This document shows positions 1-6,776 of a DNA stretch of 31,049 nt, piece by piece. Every line of letters begins with the position of its first letter. Positions within the stretch are counted from its first letter, which is position 1. The notes below the pieces were generated by a model. The model had not been told where the DNA came from and made no database searches. It saw only the letters and a program-made list of their open reading frames with translations. The DNA lies in the IMG/VR virus record IMGVR_UViG_3300006802_000065, positions 1-31,049 of that record. One strand, 5' to 3'. The translations under genes and the position numbers were made by a program. Source of the stretch: a virus.

Positions 1-123
1 CACAGCCTTGACAGCGCTGAGGGCTGACGCTGGCGCCAGTGATGGTGATCTGTACCAGCTTGCCAATGATATGACCTTCAACGCCTTCACCAGTGAAGGG
101 CCTGGCATCCTGATACCTTCTGA
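1..123. repeat. Direct terminal repeat, copy 1 (identical to 30927-31049)
   Basis: Bases 1-123 match the last 123 bases of the window without a visible mismatch. The repeat lies inside an open reading frame that continues across the join, so it is more likely the overlap of a circular assembly, or of a circularly permuted headful-packaged genome, than a physical terminal repeat. Confidence 0.95.
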
Positions 124-763
124 TCTCTATGACAGGGTGTCTGGCTATGTAAGCAATGTCACTGGCGCCAGCTATTTGACCACATCAGACAGCAAAACTG
201 ATCTGACCACCAGGGGCTGGGCTGTCACTGAGAGCAATGAAGGCACAGTGACAGGGGGTGAAGGCTCAGCCTTCAGGTGTGATGCTGGCACCAATATCGG
301 TGGCTCTTCTGACAGCGCCATTTTGAGCTTTACACCATCATCAAGCCAGACCAGTGTTTTACTCTTGGTGAAGCTTCAGCCGATATCGGGCACCCTTAAT
401 GGCCAGTCATATGCCCCTGGCATTTATACGGGTGCGGATCAATTCAGGGTTGTCTGCACAGATGGGTCTAATGGATCGTTTAATGTGCTCCAAAGTGGAA
501 CAACAAACCTAAGCGCTGCAATCGGTGACATCACAGAGACAGCTGCGACGTGGTTTGTCATGTATTGCGACACAACAGCATCCACAAATGTTGTTTATTT
601 CCGTCGCATTGCAAGCGCGCCAGAGGAGTGTCTGTCTGCTGAGACTTCCGATCTGCCTGCCAACAGCAATGACCTTGTGCCCTATCTGGGGTGCTTTCAG
701 GGCTCGGTTGGATCACACACTGTAATTGACTTTTATGAAGCTCATACACTGGTGACAACATGA
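1..763 (+). CDS. Putative virion surface / tail-fibre protein, 3' part (continues from 30862)
   Basis: This is the C-terminal part of a gene that starts at ATG 30862 and runs through the contig join; 65 bp before the join plus 763 after it give about 275 residues in frame. I recognise no family. The product is rich in Ser, Thr, Gly, Asn and short hydrophobic beta-type segments, with little charge, as in phage appendage proteins. It sits at the end of the tail-tip block and directly before the putative lysin, the usual place for a receptor-binding or tail-fibre protein. Its base usage (more AT, more CGT/ACG words) looks different from most neighbours, which may reflect exchange. The stop overlaps the next start (ATGA at 760-763). 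The surface role is inferred from position and composition only. Confidence 0.6.
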   Translation, partial: TALTALRADAGASDGDLYQLANDMTFNAFTSEGPGILIPSDLYDRVSGYVSNVTGASYLTTSDSKTDLTTRGWAVTESNEGTVTGGEGSAFRCDAGTNIGGSSDSAILSFTPSSSQTSVLLLVKLQPISGTLNGQSYAPGIYTGADQFRVVCTDGSNGSFNVLQSGTTNLSAAIGDITETAATWFVMYCDTTASTNVVYFRRIASAPEECLSAETSDLPANSNDLVPYLGCFQGSVGSHTVIDFYEAHTLVTT

Positions 764-1086
764 GAATTTATACAGCGATTGATGATATGCCACCACCAGG
801 CAGGGTGTGGATCAGGGGTCTGGCTGGCTATCTGGTGACAGCAGGCACACCAGTGCAGGCGCTATACCTTGCCAGCGCTCAGAATGTGGCTTTGACTGGC
901 ACAGCCATCAGCACCATTGATGCTGGCCTGAGCCTGTCAGAAGCCCATGCCATGCTGACTGATGGCTTGACCAAGGCTGAGCTGGTGGCGCTTGGCGCTG
1001 ATCTTGGCCTGAGCCTGTCTGAAACATCATTGAAGGCTGAATTGCTTGATGCGATCCAGACACACCTTGAAGGGCTGGCACCATGA
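760..1086 (+). CDS. Small protein with C-terminal SAP/HeH-like helical motif
   Basis: The product has 108 residues. The N-terminal half (about 1-50) is beta-like and carries a PPPG turn. The C-terminal part (about 71-102) has the pattern LTKAELVALGADLGL followed by LKAELLDAI, which resembles the short helix-extended-helix/SAP-like modules seen in phage structural and connector proteins. It is translationally coupled on both sides, with ATGA overlaps at 760 and 1083. It lies between the putative fibre gene and the lysin, so it may be a small virion or fibre-associated protein. The domain is called by eye from the helix pattern, and the function is unknown. Confidence 0.65.
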   Translation: MRIYTAIDDMPPPGRVWIRGLAGYLVTAGTPVQALYLASAQNVALTGTAISTIDAGLSLSEAHAMLTDGLTKAELVALGADLGLSLSETSLKAELLDAIQTHLEGLAP

Positions 1087-2141
1087 CAGAGCACATTCAA
1101 GTGGGCGCTTGGATTGATGGTCCCCAGCCAGGCAAAACAGATGAAGCGCTGGCGCAGTGGGCACAAGCCATCACAGCCTGTGGCATCACCAGGCCATGCA
1201 TTGTCACCAATGTGGGCATCAAGCCCCTCAACAGATCCAGATGGGCTGTGAGCCATCTGAGGCGCGCCATTGCAGCACTGAGGCTTGCAGGCGCTGATGA
1301 AGTGGGTGTGATGATCTGGCCTGTGGCGCAAGCTCAGGCAGTGGATGACACCATTGAAGACATGGGCAGGCTCTATGGCTGGCGAGACCTCGACAAGCCA
1401 GCGCGCCAGCTGGTGCCAGACTTCATCAGCATTGATGCTGAGGGCAACAGCAATGCCTCAGGCTGGGGTCCGGCTGGCGCCACCCTGGCAGGCGATTTGG
1501 CAGAGGGCCTGGCTGAGGCTCAGGCTGGCCATGATGGCTGTTATCTCAGCTGCACAGCAGTGCCTTTCAGGAAAGGTCCAAGGCTTCAAGACGCTGCCTT
1601 GCTTGCAAGGCCTGAAGTGCGCGTTGGCGAGCCTCAGGCCTATAGCCAATATCAGGCAGACAAGGCATGGACACACAGCCCCTTCTTCAGGCCTGGTGTG
1701 ATTCAAACCAACACCTGGCAGACATGGAGCCCAATGCTTGAAGATGGGCACCTTGATGCGCTGGTCTTTGGCATGGCGATCTATGCGCAAGATCACCCCA
1801 CAGGGGTCACAGGCGTCGACGCGCTGTGGCTCGCTGCACAGACCAGCATTGATCTGGGTGTGCGACGCTTCAGCTATTGGTCATGGAAGCACATTAAGGG
1901 CAGCACTAAAGAGCGCTTGCAGCGTCAAGACTTTCTCAGGGAGCTTGCAAAGGTCAAGTGCCCTGAGCCAGGGCCTGAGCCTGAGCCAGGGCCAGACGCT
2001 GAATACACCTTTGCAGATGCGCTTGACAGGCTGATGTGGGGTGATGAATTCGCCAGCATGTGGCGCGCTGGCACCACACTGCGCAAAGAAGACACTGAAG
2101 CAGACGACTGGCGCCTGACTGAAGCCCATGATTGTGGCTGA
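1083..2141 (+). CDS. Putative TIM-barrel glycoside-hydrolase-like endolysin
   Basis: The product has 352 residues. Residues 1 to about 285 show repeating strand/helix units typical of a (beta/alpha)8 hydrolase, with an acidic strand end FISIDAEGN near 114-121 that would fit a catalytic Asp/Glu pair, and aromatic-rich ends (TWQTWSPM, FSYWSWKHI). A Pro/Glu/Gly linker (PEPGPEPEPGPD) separates a short C-terminal segment that could bind the wall. It is the first gene of a cluster of small membrane and lipoprotein genes, which supports a lysis role, probably cutting peptidoglycan in the periplasm. No signal peptide is visible, so release would depend on a holin. A carbohydrate-active tail enzyme is the main alternative. 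The exact family is not recognised. Confidence 0.6.
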   Translation: MTEHIQVGAWIDGPQPGKTDEALAQWAQAITACGITRPCIVTNVGIKPLNRSRWAVSHLRRAIAALRLAGADEVGVMIWPVAQAQAVDDTIEDMGRLYGWRDLDKPARQLVPDFISIDAEGNSNASGWGPAGATLAGDLAEGLAEAQAGHDGCYLSCTAVPFRKGPRLQDAALLARPEVRVGEPQAYSQYQADKAWTHSPFFRPGVIQTNTWQTWSPMLEDGHLDALVFGMAIYAQDHPTGVTGVDALWLAAQTSIDLGVRRFSYWSWKHIKGSTKERLQRQDFLRELAKVKCPEPGPEPEPGPDAEYTFADALDRLMWGDEFASMWRAGTTLRKEDTEADDWRLTEAHDCG

Positions 2142-2265
2142 TGTCGCGCTGGCTGGCCTGGTGGGCATGATAGCCCTGTGCTGTGTCTATCTTGCGCTGA
2201 TTGCATTGGGGCAGATCTTCAGCGCCCTGTGGCGCTGTGTCTGCCAATGGAGGGCAAAGCCTTGA
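2128..2265 (+). CDS. Hidden 45-residue single-span membrane protein (holin or inner spanin-like)
   Basis: An ATG at 2128 lies inside the end of the lysin gene in another frame and gives 45 residues. Residues about 4-35 are one long hydrophobic span (IALCCVYLALIALGQIF), followed by a basic tail with Trp, Cys and Arg (WRCVCQWRAKP). The stop at 2263-2265 overlaps a possible TTG start of the following lipoprotein gene. Nested small membrane genes of this size are typical of lysis cassettes, so a holin, antiholin or membrane-anchored spanin is plausible. No strong Shine-Dalgarno sequence precedes the ATG, and coupling to the lysin stop may drive translation. Recognised only from topology and position. 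Confidence 0.5.
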   Translation: MIVADVALAGLVGMIALCCVYLALIALGQIFSALWRCVCQWRAKP

Positions 2266-2537
2266 AACGAGATTGCACAATAATCACACTACTGGCGCTG
2301 GCACTTGTCTTGACTGCCTGTGCTGGCAAGCGCCCATCTGGCGCAGACATTGACTGGTCTGATCTGGCGCGCTCAGCAGCTGTGCCAGAGTTTGGTGAAG
2401 ACGAGTGTGGCCAGACCCTGGTGTGGAGTTATGAGCTTGGGCGCTGGCAGATCGCTGGTGGTAAAGAAGTGGTGGCTGAGAATAGGACAGTCATCAGGGT
2501 AGACTGCAAGCCAGCCAGCGAGCCTGAGGCGCAATGA
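2247..2537 (+). CDS. Small lipoprotein, outer-membrane spanin candidate
   Basis: The ATG at 2247 gives 96 residues; a TTG at 2262, after an AGGG, would remove five residues and overlap the previous stop. A short basic start (KR) is followed by a hydrophobic stretch and the lipobox LTAC, with Cys near residue 24, so signal peptidase II processing and lipidation are expected. The mature part is soluble and contains two more Cys (DEC and VDC) that could form a disulfide. It is less Pro-rich than classical o-spanins. In this position, next to a membrane-anchored coiled-coil gene, an outer-membrane spanin subunit is the best guess. A surface-exclusion lipoprotein is the alternative. Confidence 0.6.
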   Translation: MEGKALKRDCTIITLLALALVLTACAGKRPSGADIDWSDLARSAAVPEFGEDECGQTLVWSYELGRWQIAGGKEVVAENRTVIRVDCKPASEPEAQ

Positions 2538-2541
2538 AAGC

Positions 2542-2841
2542 ATGGAGGCGCGGCCAGACATGGATGAGACAGAGAAGCCTGAAGAAGTGCCTGAGAAGGC
2601 CACTGACAAAGCCCCTGAGGCGACACACAGCCCCATTGACTTTGACAAGGATGGCAAGGCGAGCACGCAAGAAACTGCCATAGCCATCACATTGTTGCTG
2701 GTGGGTGGTGGCTTGCTGGCCTGGCTGATGTGGCTGGCGAGCCAAGGCCAGATCACTGAAGAGACGATCCAGCCACTGATTGTGGTGCTGGCTTTCCTAT
2801 CTGGCAAAGAAGGCTTCAAGCGCCTTTCAGGGGGTGGGTGA
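2542..2841 (+). CDS. Acidic membrane protein with EF-hand-like loop, holin candidate
   Basis: The product has 99 residues from ATG 2542; an ATG at 2560 follows GGAGG and would remove six residues. The first 40 residues are highly acidic and contain DFDKDGKASTQE, which has Asp at loop positions 1, 3 and 5, Gly at 6, Ser at 9 and Glu at 12, the pattern of a calcium-binding EF-hand loop. A strong membrane span follows (about residues 45-69), then a second, weaker hydrophobic stretch (PLIVVLAFLSG). Two spans and its place in the lysis block suggest a holin. The calcium loop is unusual for that role. Its stop overlaps the next ATG (TGATG). Confidence 0.55.
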   Translation: MEARPDMDETEKPEEVPEKATDKAPEATHSPIDFDKDGKASTQETAIAITLLLVGGGLLAWLMWLASQGQITEETIQPLIVVLAFLSGKEGFKRLSGGG

Positions 2842-3182
2842 TGTCTGCTGAGTCTTTGGCCATTCTGATGGCTGTAGCATCTGGGGTCTTTGGCATCATC
2901 ACCAGCATCATTGGCTGGGTGGTGTCTCGCCTGGTGGCGCAGCTTGATAGACTTCGAGAGCGCACTGAGCAGCTGGAGCAACGGAACGCAGCCAGCCAAG
3001 CCAGCCTGAGCGCCCTGCCAACACTGGACAGCTTCAAGGAATTGCTGGTGACTCAGCTGGAGCCCATCAATGGGCAAATGAGCGCCATTGCCAAGCAAGT
3101 TGGCGAGATTGCCACACAGGTGGTGGATGTGGACAGGCGAGTGATCAGGCTTGAAGAGCGCAGCAAGCACGGAGACGGGTGA
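2841..3182 (+). CDS. N-anchored coiled-coil protein, inner-membrane spanin candidate
   Basis: The start is taken as ATG 2841, which overlaps the previous stop in TGATG; a GTG at 2838 is possible. The 113-residue product has a membrane span at about residues 5-30 (ILMAVASGVFGIITSIIGWV), then a long charged heptad-rich segment from about 32 to the end with a central break (LSALPTLDS). This is the topology of an i-spanin (Rz-like): anchored in the inner membrane with a periplasmic coiled coil. Short phage coiled-coil proteins of unknown role look similar. The adjacent lipoprotein gene favours the spanin reading. The stop overlaps the next start. Confidence 0.55.
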   Translation: MSAESLAILMAVASGVFGIITSIIGWVVSRLVAQLDRLRERTEQLEQRNAASQASLSALPTLDSFKELLVTQLEPINGQMSAIAKQVGEIATQVVDVDRRVIRLEERSKHGDG

Positions 3183-4243
3183 TGTGGGTCAATGCCAGAG
3201 AAGCTGCTGAGCACTTTGGCATAGGCCAAAGCACCCTGAGAAGCAGATGTGAGCGTGGCACAGCTGGCTGTCCCCTCAGGCGCAAAGACCCAGCCCATCC
3301 ACTGCGCTGGCAGTATTGGACAGGCCAGCACCCACCCACCACTGAAGACTTCCTGAGCGCCACACAGCCATTGCCTGTGGAAGTGATGAGACCCCAGCCC
3401 TTGCCAGATGAGCCCATTGAAGAATGGATCAAGGCCAGGGTGCGCGCCAGCAAGCGCAAGCGAGCAAAGCACAATCCAGCGCGCCTGGTGACACTGCCAG
3501 CTGAGCCCATGGCCATTGCCATCATAGGCGATCCACACGTTGACAATGATGGCTGTGACTGGTCTGCGCTCCATGACCACATCAAGCTGCTGTCAGAGCC
3601 AGGGGTGCTGATCACTTGCATTGGGGATATGCAGGACAATTGGATTGGGCGCCTTGGAAAGCTCTACGCCAATTCATCAAGCCTGGCTTCTGAGGGGTGG
3701 AAAGCCAGCGAGTGGCTTCTGAGCCAGGGGCAGTGGCTTGCAGTGGTGGGTGGCAATCATGATGCATGGTCACATGTGCCAGGCCTTGACCCCTTGCAGT
3801 GGCTTTGTGAGCAGAATGGTGTGAAGTGCTATGACCCTGATGAACTGCGCCTATATCTGCAATGGCGAGACAGGCCAGACCTTGAAGCCCTGGTGATCAA
3901 GCTCAGGCATGACTTCAGGGGGCGGTCATGGTTCCACCCCACCCATGGCCCACATAAAGAGGCCCTGCTTGATGGTGAAGCCCACATCTTTGCAGCTGGC
4001 CACATCCATCAGTGGGGTGAACTGACCAGCGAGCACAGACGTGGCAGGGTCACAAGTGCAATCAGAGTGAGGGGATATAAGAAGGCTGATGGCTATGCCA
4101 AGCGGGGTGGCTTTCCTGAACAGCAGCATGGGGAGTCTGCTTTAGTGGTGGTTCAGCCTGAGATTGAAGGGCCTGGCAGATGTCAGATCTTTTGGGATCT
4201 GGCGTCTGGCATCAAGTGGCTTAGGCATCTGCGCTCAGGCTGA
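3182..4243 (+). CDS. HTH-metallophosphoesterase fusion
   Basis: The start is ATG 3182, overlapping the previous stop (TGATG). The product has 353 residues. Residues about 1-46 look like a MerR/Nu1/excisionase-type winged helix (NAREAAEHFGIGQSTLRSRC, then a wing ending LRWQYW). A Pro-rich linker and a basic patch (KARVRASKRKRAKH) follow. From about residue 110 comes a calcineurin-like phosphoesterase with all the metal motifs visible: GDPH (116-119), GDMQD (148-152), GNHD (191-194) and GHIH (273-276). A di-metal phosphodiesterase or nuclease acting on DNA or nucleotides is expected. The DNA-binding front end suggests a nuclease or phosphatase brought to specific DNA. The 3' end overlaps the convergent gene by 23 bp. 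Confidence 0.85.
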   Translation: MWVNAREAAEHFGIGQSTLRSRCERGTAGCPLRRKDPAHPLRWQYWTGQHPPTTEDFLSATQPLPVEVMRPQPLPDEPIEEWIKARVRASKRKRAKHNPARLVTLPAEPMAIAIIGDPHVDNDGCDWSALHDHIKLLSEPGVLITCIGDMQDNWIGRLGKLYANSSSLASEGWKASEWLLSQGQWLAVVGGNHDAWSHVPGLDPLQWLCEQNGVKCYDPDELRLYLQWRDRPDLEALVIKLRHDFRGRSWFHPTHGPHKEALLDGEAHIFAAGHIHQWGELTSEHRRGRVTSAIRVRGYKKADGYAKRGGFPEQQHGESALVVVQPEIEGPGRCQIFWDLASGIKWLRHLRSG

Positions 4244-4742
4244 TGATGTGCGCCATGACCTTGCTGGCACGCTCTTCTTCAGTGCCAGGGCCTGAGATGA
4301 TGCCAGCGATGTCTTCAAGCGCTGGCGCCTGGCTGAGCTTGAAGCCCATGGCATCCACAATGCCACAGATGATGCTGGCAGCTTCAAGGGGTGTGGCGTC
4401 ATAGCTCACACCATCAATCTCATCATGCACCAGGGCTTCCAAGTCACACTTGGCATTGTCAAGCCACTGCACAGCCATGGCCTCAATGGCAGGCTCAGCG
4501 CTGGCCAGATCCACAGGGCCATGCTCGCCATGCAGCTGGCCATCTTCAAAGACGAGATCAAGCCAGTCACTGCCACCACCAATCTGAAGCAGGTGATCAG
4601 CGTCATAGATGAAGGGGCTGGTATCGCCAGCGTCAAAGCGCTGTGGCATGGCAGCATTCAAGGCCTCAATGGCTTCAATGCTGTTGAGATCCTGGCTGAA
4701 GACATAGATGGCAAGGCGCTGAGCAGGGGTCAATTCAAACAT
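4221..4742 (-). CDS. Hypothetical acidic protein, last gene of the leftward block
   Basis: The start chosen is ATG at 4742 (MFELTPAQ), because the upstream strand reads AAAGGA seven bases before it; the frame is open further upstream into the leader. The product has 173 residues and is acidic and largely helical, with no recognised domain, signal peptide or membrane span. It has its own promoter/leader copy (4743-4845) nearly identical to that of the first gene of the block, so it can be transcribed independently. Its 3' end overlaps the convergent metallophosphoesterase gene by 23 bp with no terminator between. Function unknown. Confidence 0.75.
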   Translation of the reverse strand: MFELTPAQRLAIYVFSQDLNSIEAIEALNAAMPQRFDAGDTSPFIYDADHLLQIGGGSDWLDLVFEDGQLHGEHGPVDLASAEPAIEAMAVQWLDNAKCDLEALVHDEIDGVSYDATPLEAASIICGIVDAMGFKLSQAPALEDIAGIISGPGTEEERASKVMAHIISLSADA

Positions 4743-4845
4743 GGTTTGTCCTTTGGTGTGATGTGGGCTCCATTGCTCACATCGATGATTCATGTTTAAG
4801 CCCACTTATCCCCACTGTCAACGGAATTCTAGAAAATGTTCTGAC
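4743..4845 (-). promoter_or_regulatory. Promoter and leader module, copy A
   Basis: On the - strand this holds a perfect -35 box TTGACA (complement of 4816-4821), a TTAAAC about 16 bases downstream as a candidate -10, an AT-rich upstream stretch (ATTTTCTAGAATTC) and a leader with GCAATGGAGCCCA and AAAGGA before the ATG at 4742. The same ordered elements occur at 8697-8790. The upstream end overlaps the last codons of the resolvase gene. Confidence 0.65.
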
Positions 4846-5308
4846 TGGCTTGATGCAAGGTCAATTCAAGGTGTGGATCTTCACCAGGCGCAGCATGGCA
4901 CTTGACCACCCTGGCATCCACCACCAGGCGATCATCATGAACCACCCCAGCCCTTTGCAGCGCATCAAGGGCGCTCTTCAAGAAGTTATCAGCATCAGGC
5001 GCTGTGAGCTTTGGTGTGCGCTCAGTGCAAGCGCGCCAGCTGGCTGAGGTAAAGCCAATGCTTTTGAGGCTGGCAGGCAGGCTGGCAGGCCTTGCACACA
5101 CAGCCACCACATCAACCCTGAGAGGGCCTGTCAGTGGTGGTGTGGCGCCCCATTGAAGGCGCAGCTGCACAGCGCTGGATTGATACCACTGCTCTAGCTT
5201 GGCTGGTGTATAGACTGTGGCCTTTCTGCCCCTGGCAGCTGCGCGAGGTCTCATATAGGCCACAGGCTGGCCTTCAATGGTCAATGTTGTGATGCTGTCT
5301 TGTGTCAT
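4829..5308 (-). CDS. rusA: RusA-like Holliday-junction resolvase
   Basis: The product has 159 residues, near the usual 120-150 of the family. The C-terminal half carries the RusA signature: PDADNFLKSALDAL (about 104-117), then GVVHDDRLVVDARVVK (about 121-136). The Asp residues in PDADN and HDD match the metal-binding acidic residues of the family. RusA homodimers cut four-way junctions, resolving recombination intermediates or trimming branched DNA before packaging. The start ATG at 5308 follows AGGGG and overlaps the upstream gene by 35 bp, implying coupled translation. The N-terminal basic segment (RPRAAARGRKA) fits DNA contact. Confidence 0.85.
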   Translation of the reverse strand: MTQDSITTLTIEGQPVAYMRPRAAARGRKATVYTPAKLEQWYQSSAVQLRLQWGATPPLTGPLRVDVVAVCARPASLPASLKSIGFTSASWRACTERTPKLTAPDADNFLKSALDALQRAGVVHDDRLVVDARVVKCHAAPGEDPHLELTLHQASQNIF

Positions 5309-5963
5309 GGATCAGGCCCCTGGCTCTATCAAGCGCAGCCTGCCTGGTGATGAAGATCTCTTCAGACCATGGATCAAGCAAGCGCCATTCTCTTCTAATG
5401 CGCCTTGCCACAGTAGCCTGCAAGCCTGTGGTTTCATCCTGCCAGCTTTCAGCGCCTTCTACGATCTCCACCAGGCGCCAGCCCCTAATGTGCTTTGGCA
5501 TCTGCTTTGGCAGGCTGATGTCAGTGTCTGCCTTCATCCACTGCTTGACTTGATCCTGAGTCACACCACACAGCTTGGCCACTTTGGCTGATGAGTAGCC
5601 AAGGGCAACAAAGCTCAGCGCGCGCAATCGGCAGCGCTCAGACTCGCCATGCATCTGCTTCAGTGGCTGCAAGCCTTTGAGCCTGATGGCTTTGAGCACA
5701 CTTGACGAGCTGCGCCTGGTGATCTTCACAATCTCAGGCACACTCAGGCCCTGCTTGCACAGCCTGCCAATGTGGTCAATCTCAGCATCAGACATGGCCT
5801 TGACCTTTGGGGCTGGCGAGCCAAGGCCAAGGGCTTGCTTCACTCGATTGACAGCCCTGGTGGATCTGCCAATGGCTTTGGCGATCTCACCTGTGAGCTC
5901 GCCAGCCAGGGTGCGTGCTTTGATGGTGGCGATCTCTTCAAGGCTCAGTGGCACTTTCAACAT
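5274..5963 (-). CDS. Triple helix-turn-helix DNA-binding protein
   Basis: The product has 229 residues. Three consecutive HTH-like units can be read: about 8-45 (GELTGEIAKAIGRSTRAVNR), about 58-97 (GLSVPEIVKITRRSSSSVLK) and about 110-145 (GYSSAKVAKLCGVTQDQVKQ). The rest is charged, with an Arg/Trp-rich segment near 185-200. The ATG at 5963 follows GAGGG at a good distance. It precedes rusA in the same transcript and overlaps it. Such tandem HTH arrays occur in transposase-like and regulatory phage proteins. A role as a regulator or replication accessory is inferred, and no catalytic domain is visible. Confidence 0.7.
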   Translation of the reverse strand: MLKVPLSLEEIATIKARTLAGELTGEIAKAIGRSTRAVNRVKQALGLGSPAPKVKAMSDAEIDHIGRLCKQGLSVPEIVKITRRSSSSVLKAIRLKGLQPLKQMHGESERCRLRALSFVALGYSSAKVAKLCGVTQDQVKQWMKADTDISLPKQMPKHIRGWRLVEIVEGAESWQDETTGLQATVARRIRREWRLLDPWSEEIFITRQAALDRARGLIHDTRQHHNIDH

Positions 5964-6026
5964 GGGCAGGCCCTCACAGCAAAGGGCGCTTCAGGTAATG
6001 CACTTGATCACATCGCTCTTAAGCTA

Positions 6027-6347
6027 ATGATCTGTCCGGTCCCTAGTTGTGACATCAGAGACACTGGCCGATCAAGCGCAAGCACCATCAGCACCAGGCC
6101 CCTTGCACAGGCTTGCACTGTGTGTGGCAGCTGGCCTGCCAAGGGGATAAGCCCACAGGATCATGGTTCCATATTGGGTGCCAATCAAGAAAGTGATCAG
6201 CAAAGAGGGCAAAGCCACTGCGGGCGCTGGCATTGCTTGAAAGCTGATCTGCCAGCCCATCACCCACCAAAGGATAAGAAGCGATGCATCTGCCAGATCA
6301 AGGCGCTGCTGAGGCACTGCCCCTCAGAAGGTCTCTTCAGCGCATAG
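6027..6347 (+). CDS. Doubtful Cys-rich small ORF opposite to its neighbours
   Basis: This frame gives 106 residues from ATG 6027, with Cys pairs at the start (CPVPSC), middle (CTVCG), and end (HCGRWHC, CIC), a pattern that could bind zinc. It ends just before a GC-rich hairpin at 6359-6374. Against it: there is no ribosome binding site, it is opposite to both neighbours, and the same frame stays open far upstream antisense to the HTH gene, so openness alone is weak evidence. Listed so that the gap is not left undescribed. Confidence 0.2.
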   Translation: MICPVPSCDIRDTGRSSASTISTRPLAQACTVCGSWPAKGISPQDHGSILGANQESDQQRGQSHCGRWHCLKADLPAHHPPKDKKRCICQIKALLRHCPSEGLFSA

Positions 6348-6358
6348 GCTCAGCTGTT

Positions 6359-6374
6359 GGTGGTGAGCACCACC
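6359..6374. terminator. Small GC-rich hairpin GGTGGT/ACCACC
   Basis: The sequence GGTGGT-GAGC-ACCACC folds into a 6-bp stem with a 4-base loop and is followed on the + strand by CCTTT. It could act as a weak terminator, or as an attenuator within the leftward transcript. The T tract is too short for a strong call. Confidence 0.25.
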
Positions 6375-6428
6375 CCTTTGAGCTTTGAAGGCCATGGCGG
6401 GCTGAGCCATCCACCATGGCCAGGCATG

Positions 6429-6776
6429 TCAGTGTGTCAATGCCTCAGACTCAGGCTGTTGACTCAAGTTAAGCTCAAAGATCATCTGAGCACAGGCCCT
6501 GAGCCCATAGGCTGCAAAGCCCTGTCCTGCCCTATCAAGGCCACACAGGCGCCAGAGGCCATCATGCCAGTCAAGCCAGCCAATGCCCTTGATATAAATG
6601 GTGTGCTTGAAGGCTGAAGCGCTCTTCATCCTGGCTGGCAGTTCTAGCACTTGGAGCCAGTTCGCCACATGCTGGCAGGCCTTCTTCTGTTGTGCGCCAT
6701 CATCGCCATCAGCCATCAGCTCAGCGCCCTGCCTCAGGGCAGTGGCAATGTAGTCATAAAGTGGGGCTGTCTTCAT
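6429..6776 (-). CDS. Hypothetical protein
   Basis: The start is ATG at 6776, overlapping the upstream stop in ATGA (6773-6776). The product has 115 residues. The first half is helical and charged (PLYDYIATALRQGAELMADG, then QQKKACQHVANWLQ). The second half is aromatic and Gly-rich (YIKGIGWLDWHDGLWRLCGL). No family, signal or span is recognised. It is co-translated with the double winged-helix protein and followed by the 465 bp gap. Function unknown. Confidence 0.65.
   Translation of the reverse strand: MKTAPLYDYIATALRQGAELMADGDDGAQQKKACQHVANWLQVLELPARMKSASAFKHTIYIKGIGWLDWHDGLWRLCGLDRAGQGFAAYGLRACAQMIFELNLSQQPESEALTH

Larger units (their letters stand above)
5964..6428. other. 465 bp without a confident gene
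   Basis: Between two leftward genes no frame convinces. Candidates are: a + strand Cys-rich frame 6027-6347 (106 residues, no ribosome binding site, Cys in CPVPSC, CTVCG, HCGRWHC and CIC), a - strand frame 6072-6317 with a GTG start and a hydrophobic middle, and - strand fragments of 23-26 residues just after 6429. Stops break each - strand frame. It may hold a decayed gene, a small gene with an unusual start, or an untranslated regulatory RNA region. The SD of the 5963 gene lies at its left edge. Confidence 0.5.

Noticed and set aside
1-123. Physical direct terminal repeat as packaging end
   Set aside because: It starts and ends inside a coding frame and has a length typical of assembly overlap. 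A permuted or circular map explains it better.
5772-6026. Upstream extension of the + strand Cys-rich frame, antisense to the triple-HTH gene
   Set aside because: Antisense frames stay open in many places of this genome because of its codon use, so this is a shadow of the leftward gene.
6088-6270. A leftward frame with DH, a 21-residue gap and CHTQC, reminiscent of an HNH nuclease end
   Set aside because: It has no ATG or ribosome binding site, it is short, the Cys spacing is wrong (x3 rather than x2), and nearby frames are broken by stops. Too weak to call a nuclease or its remnant.
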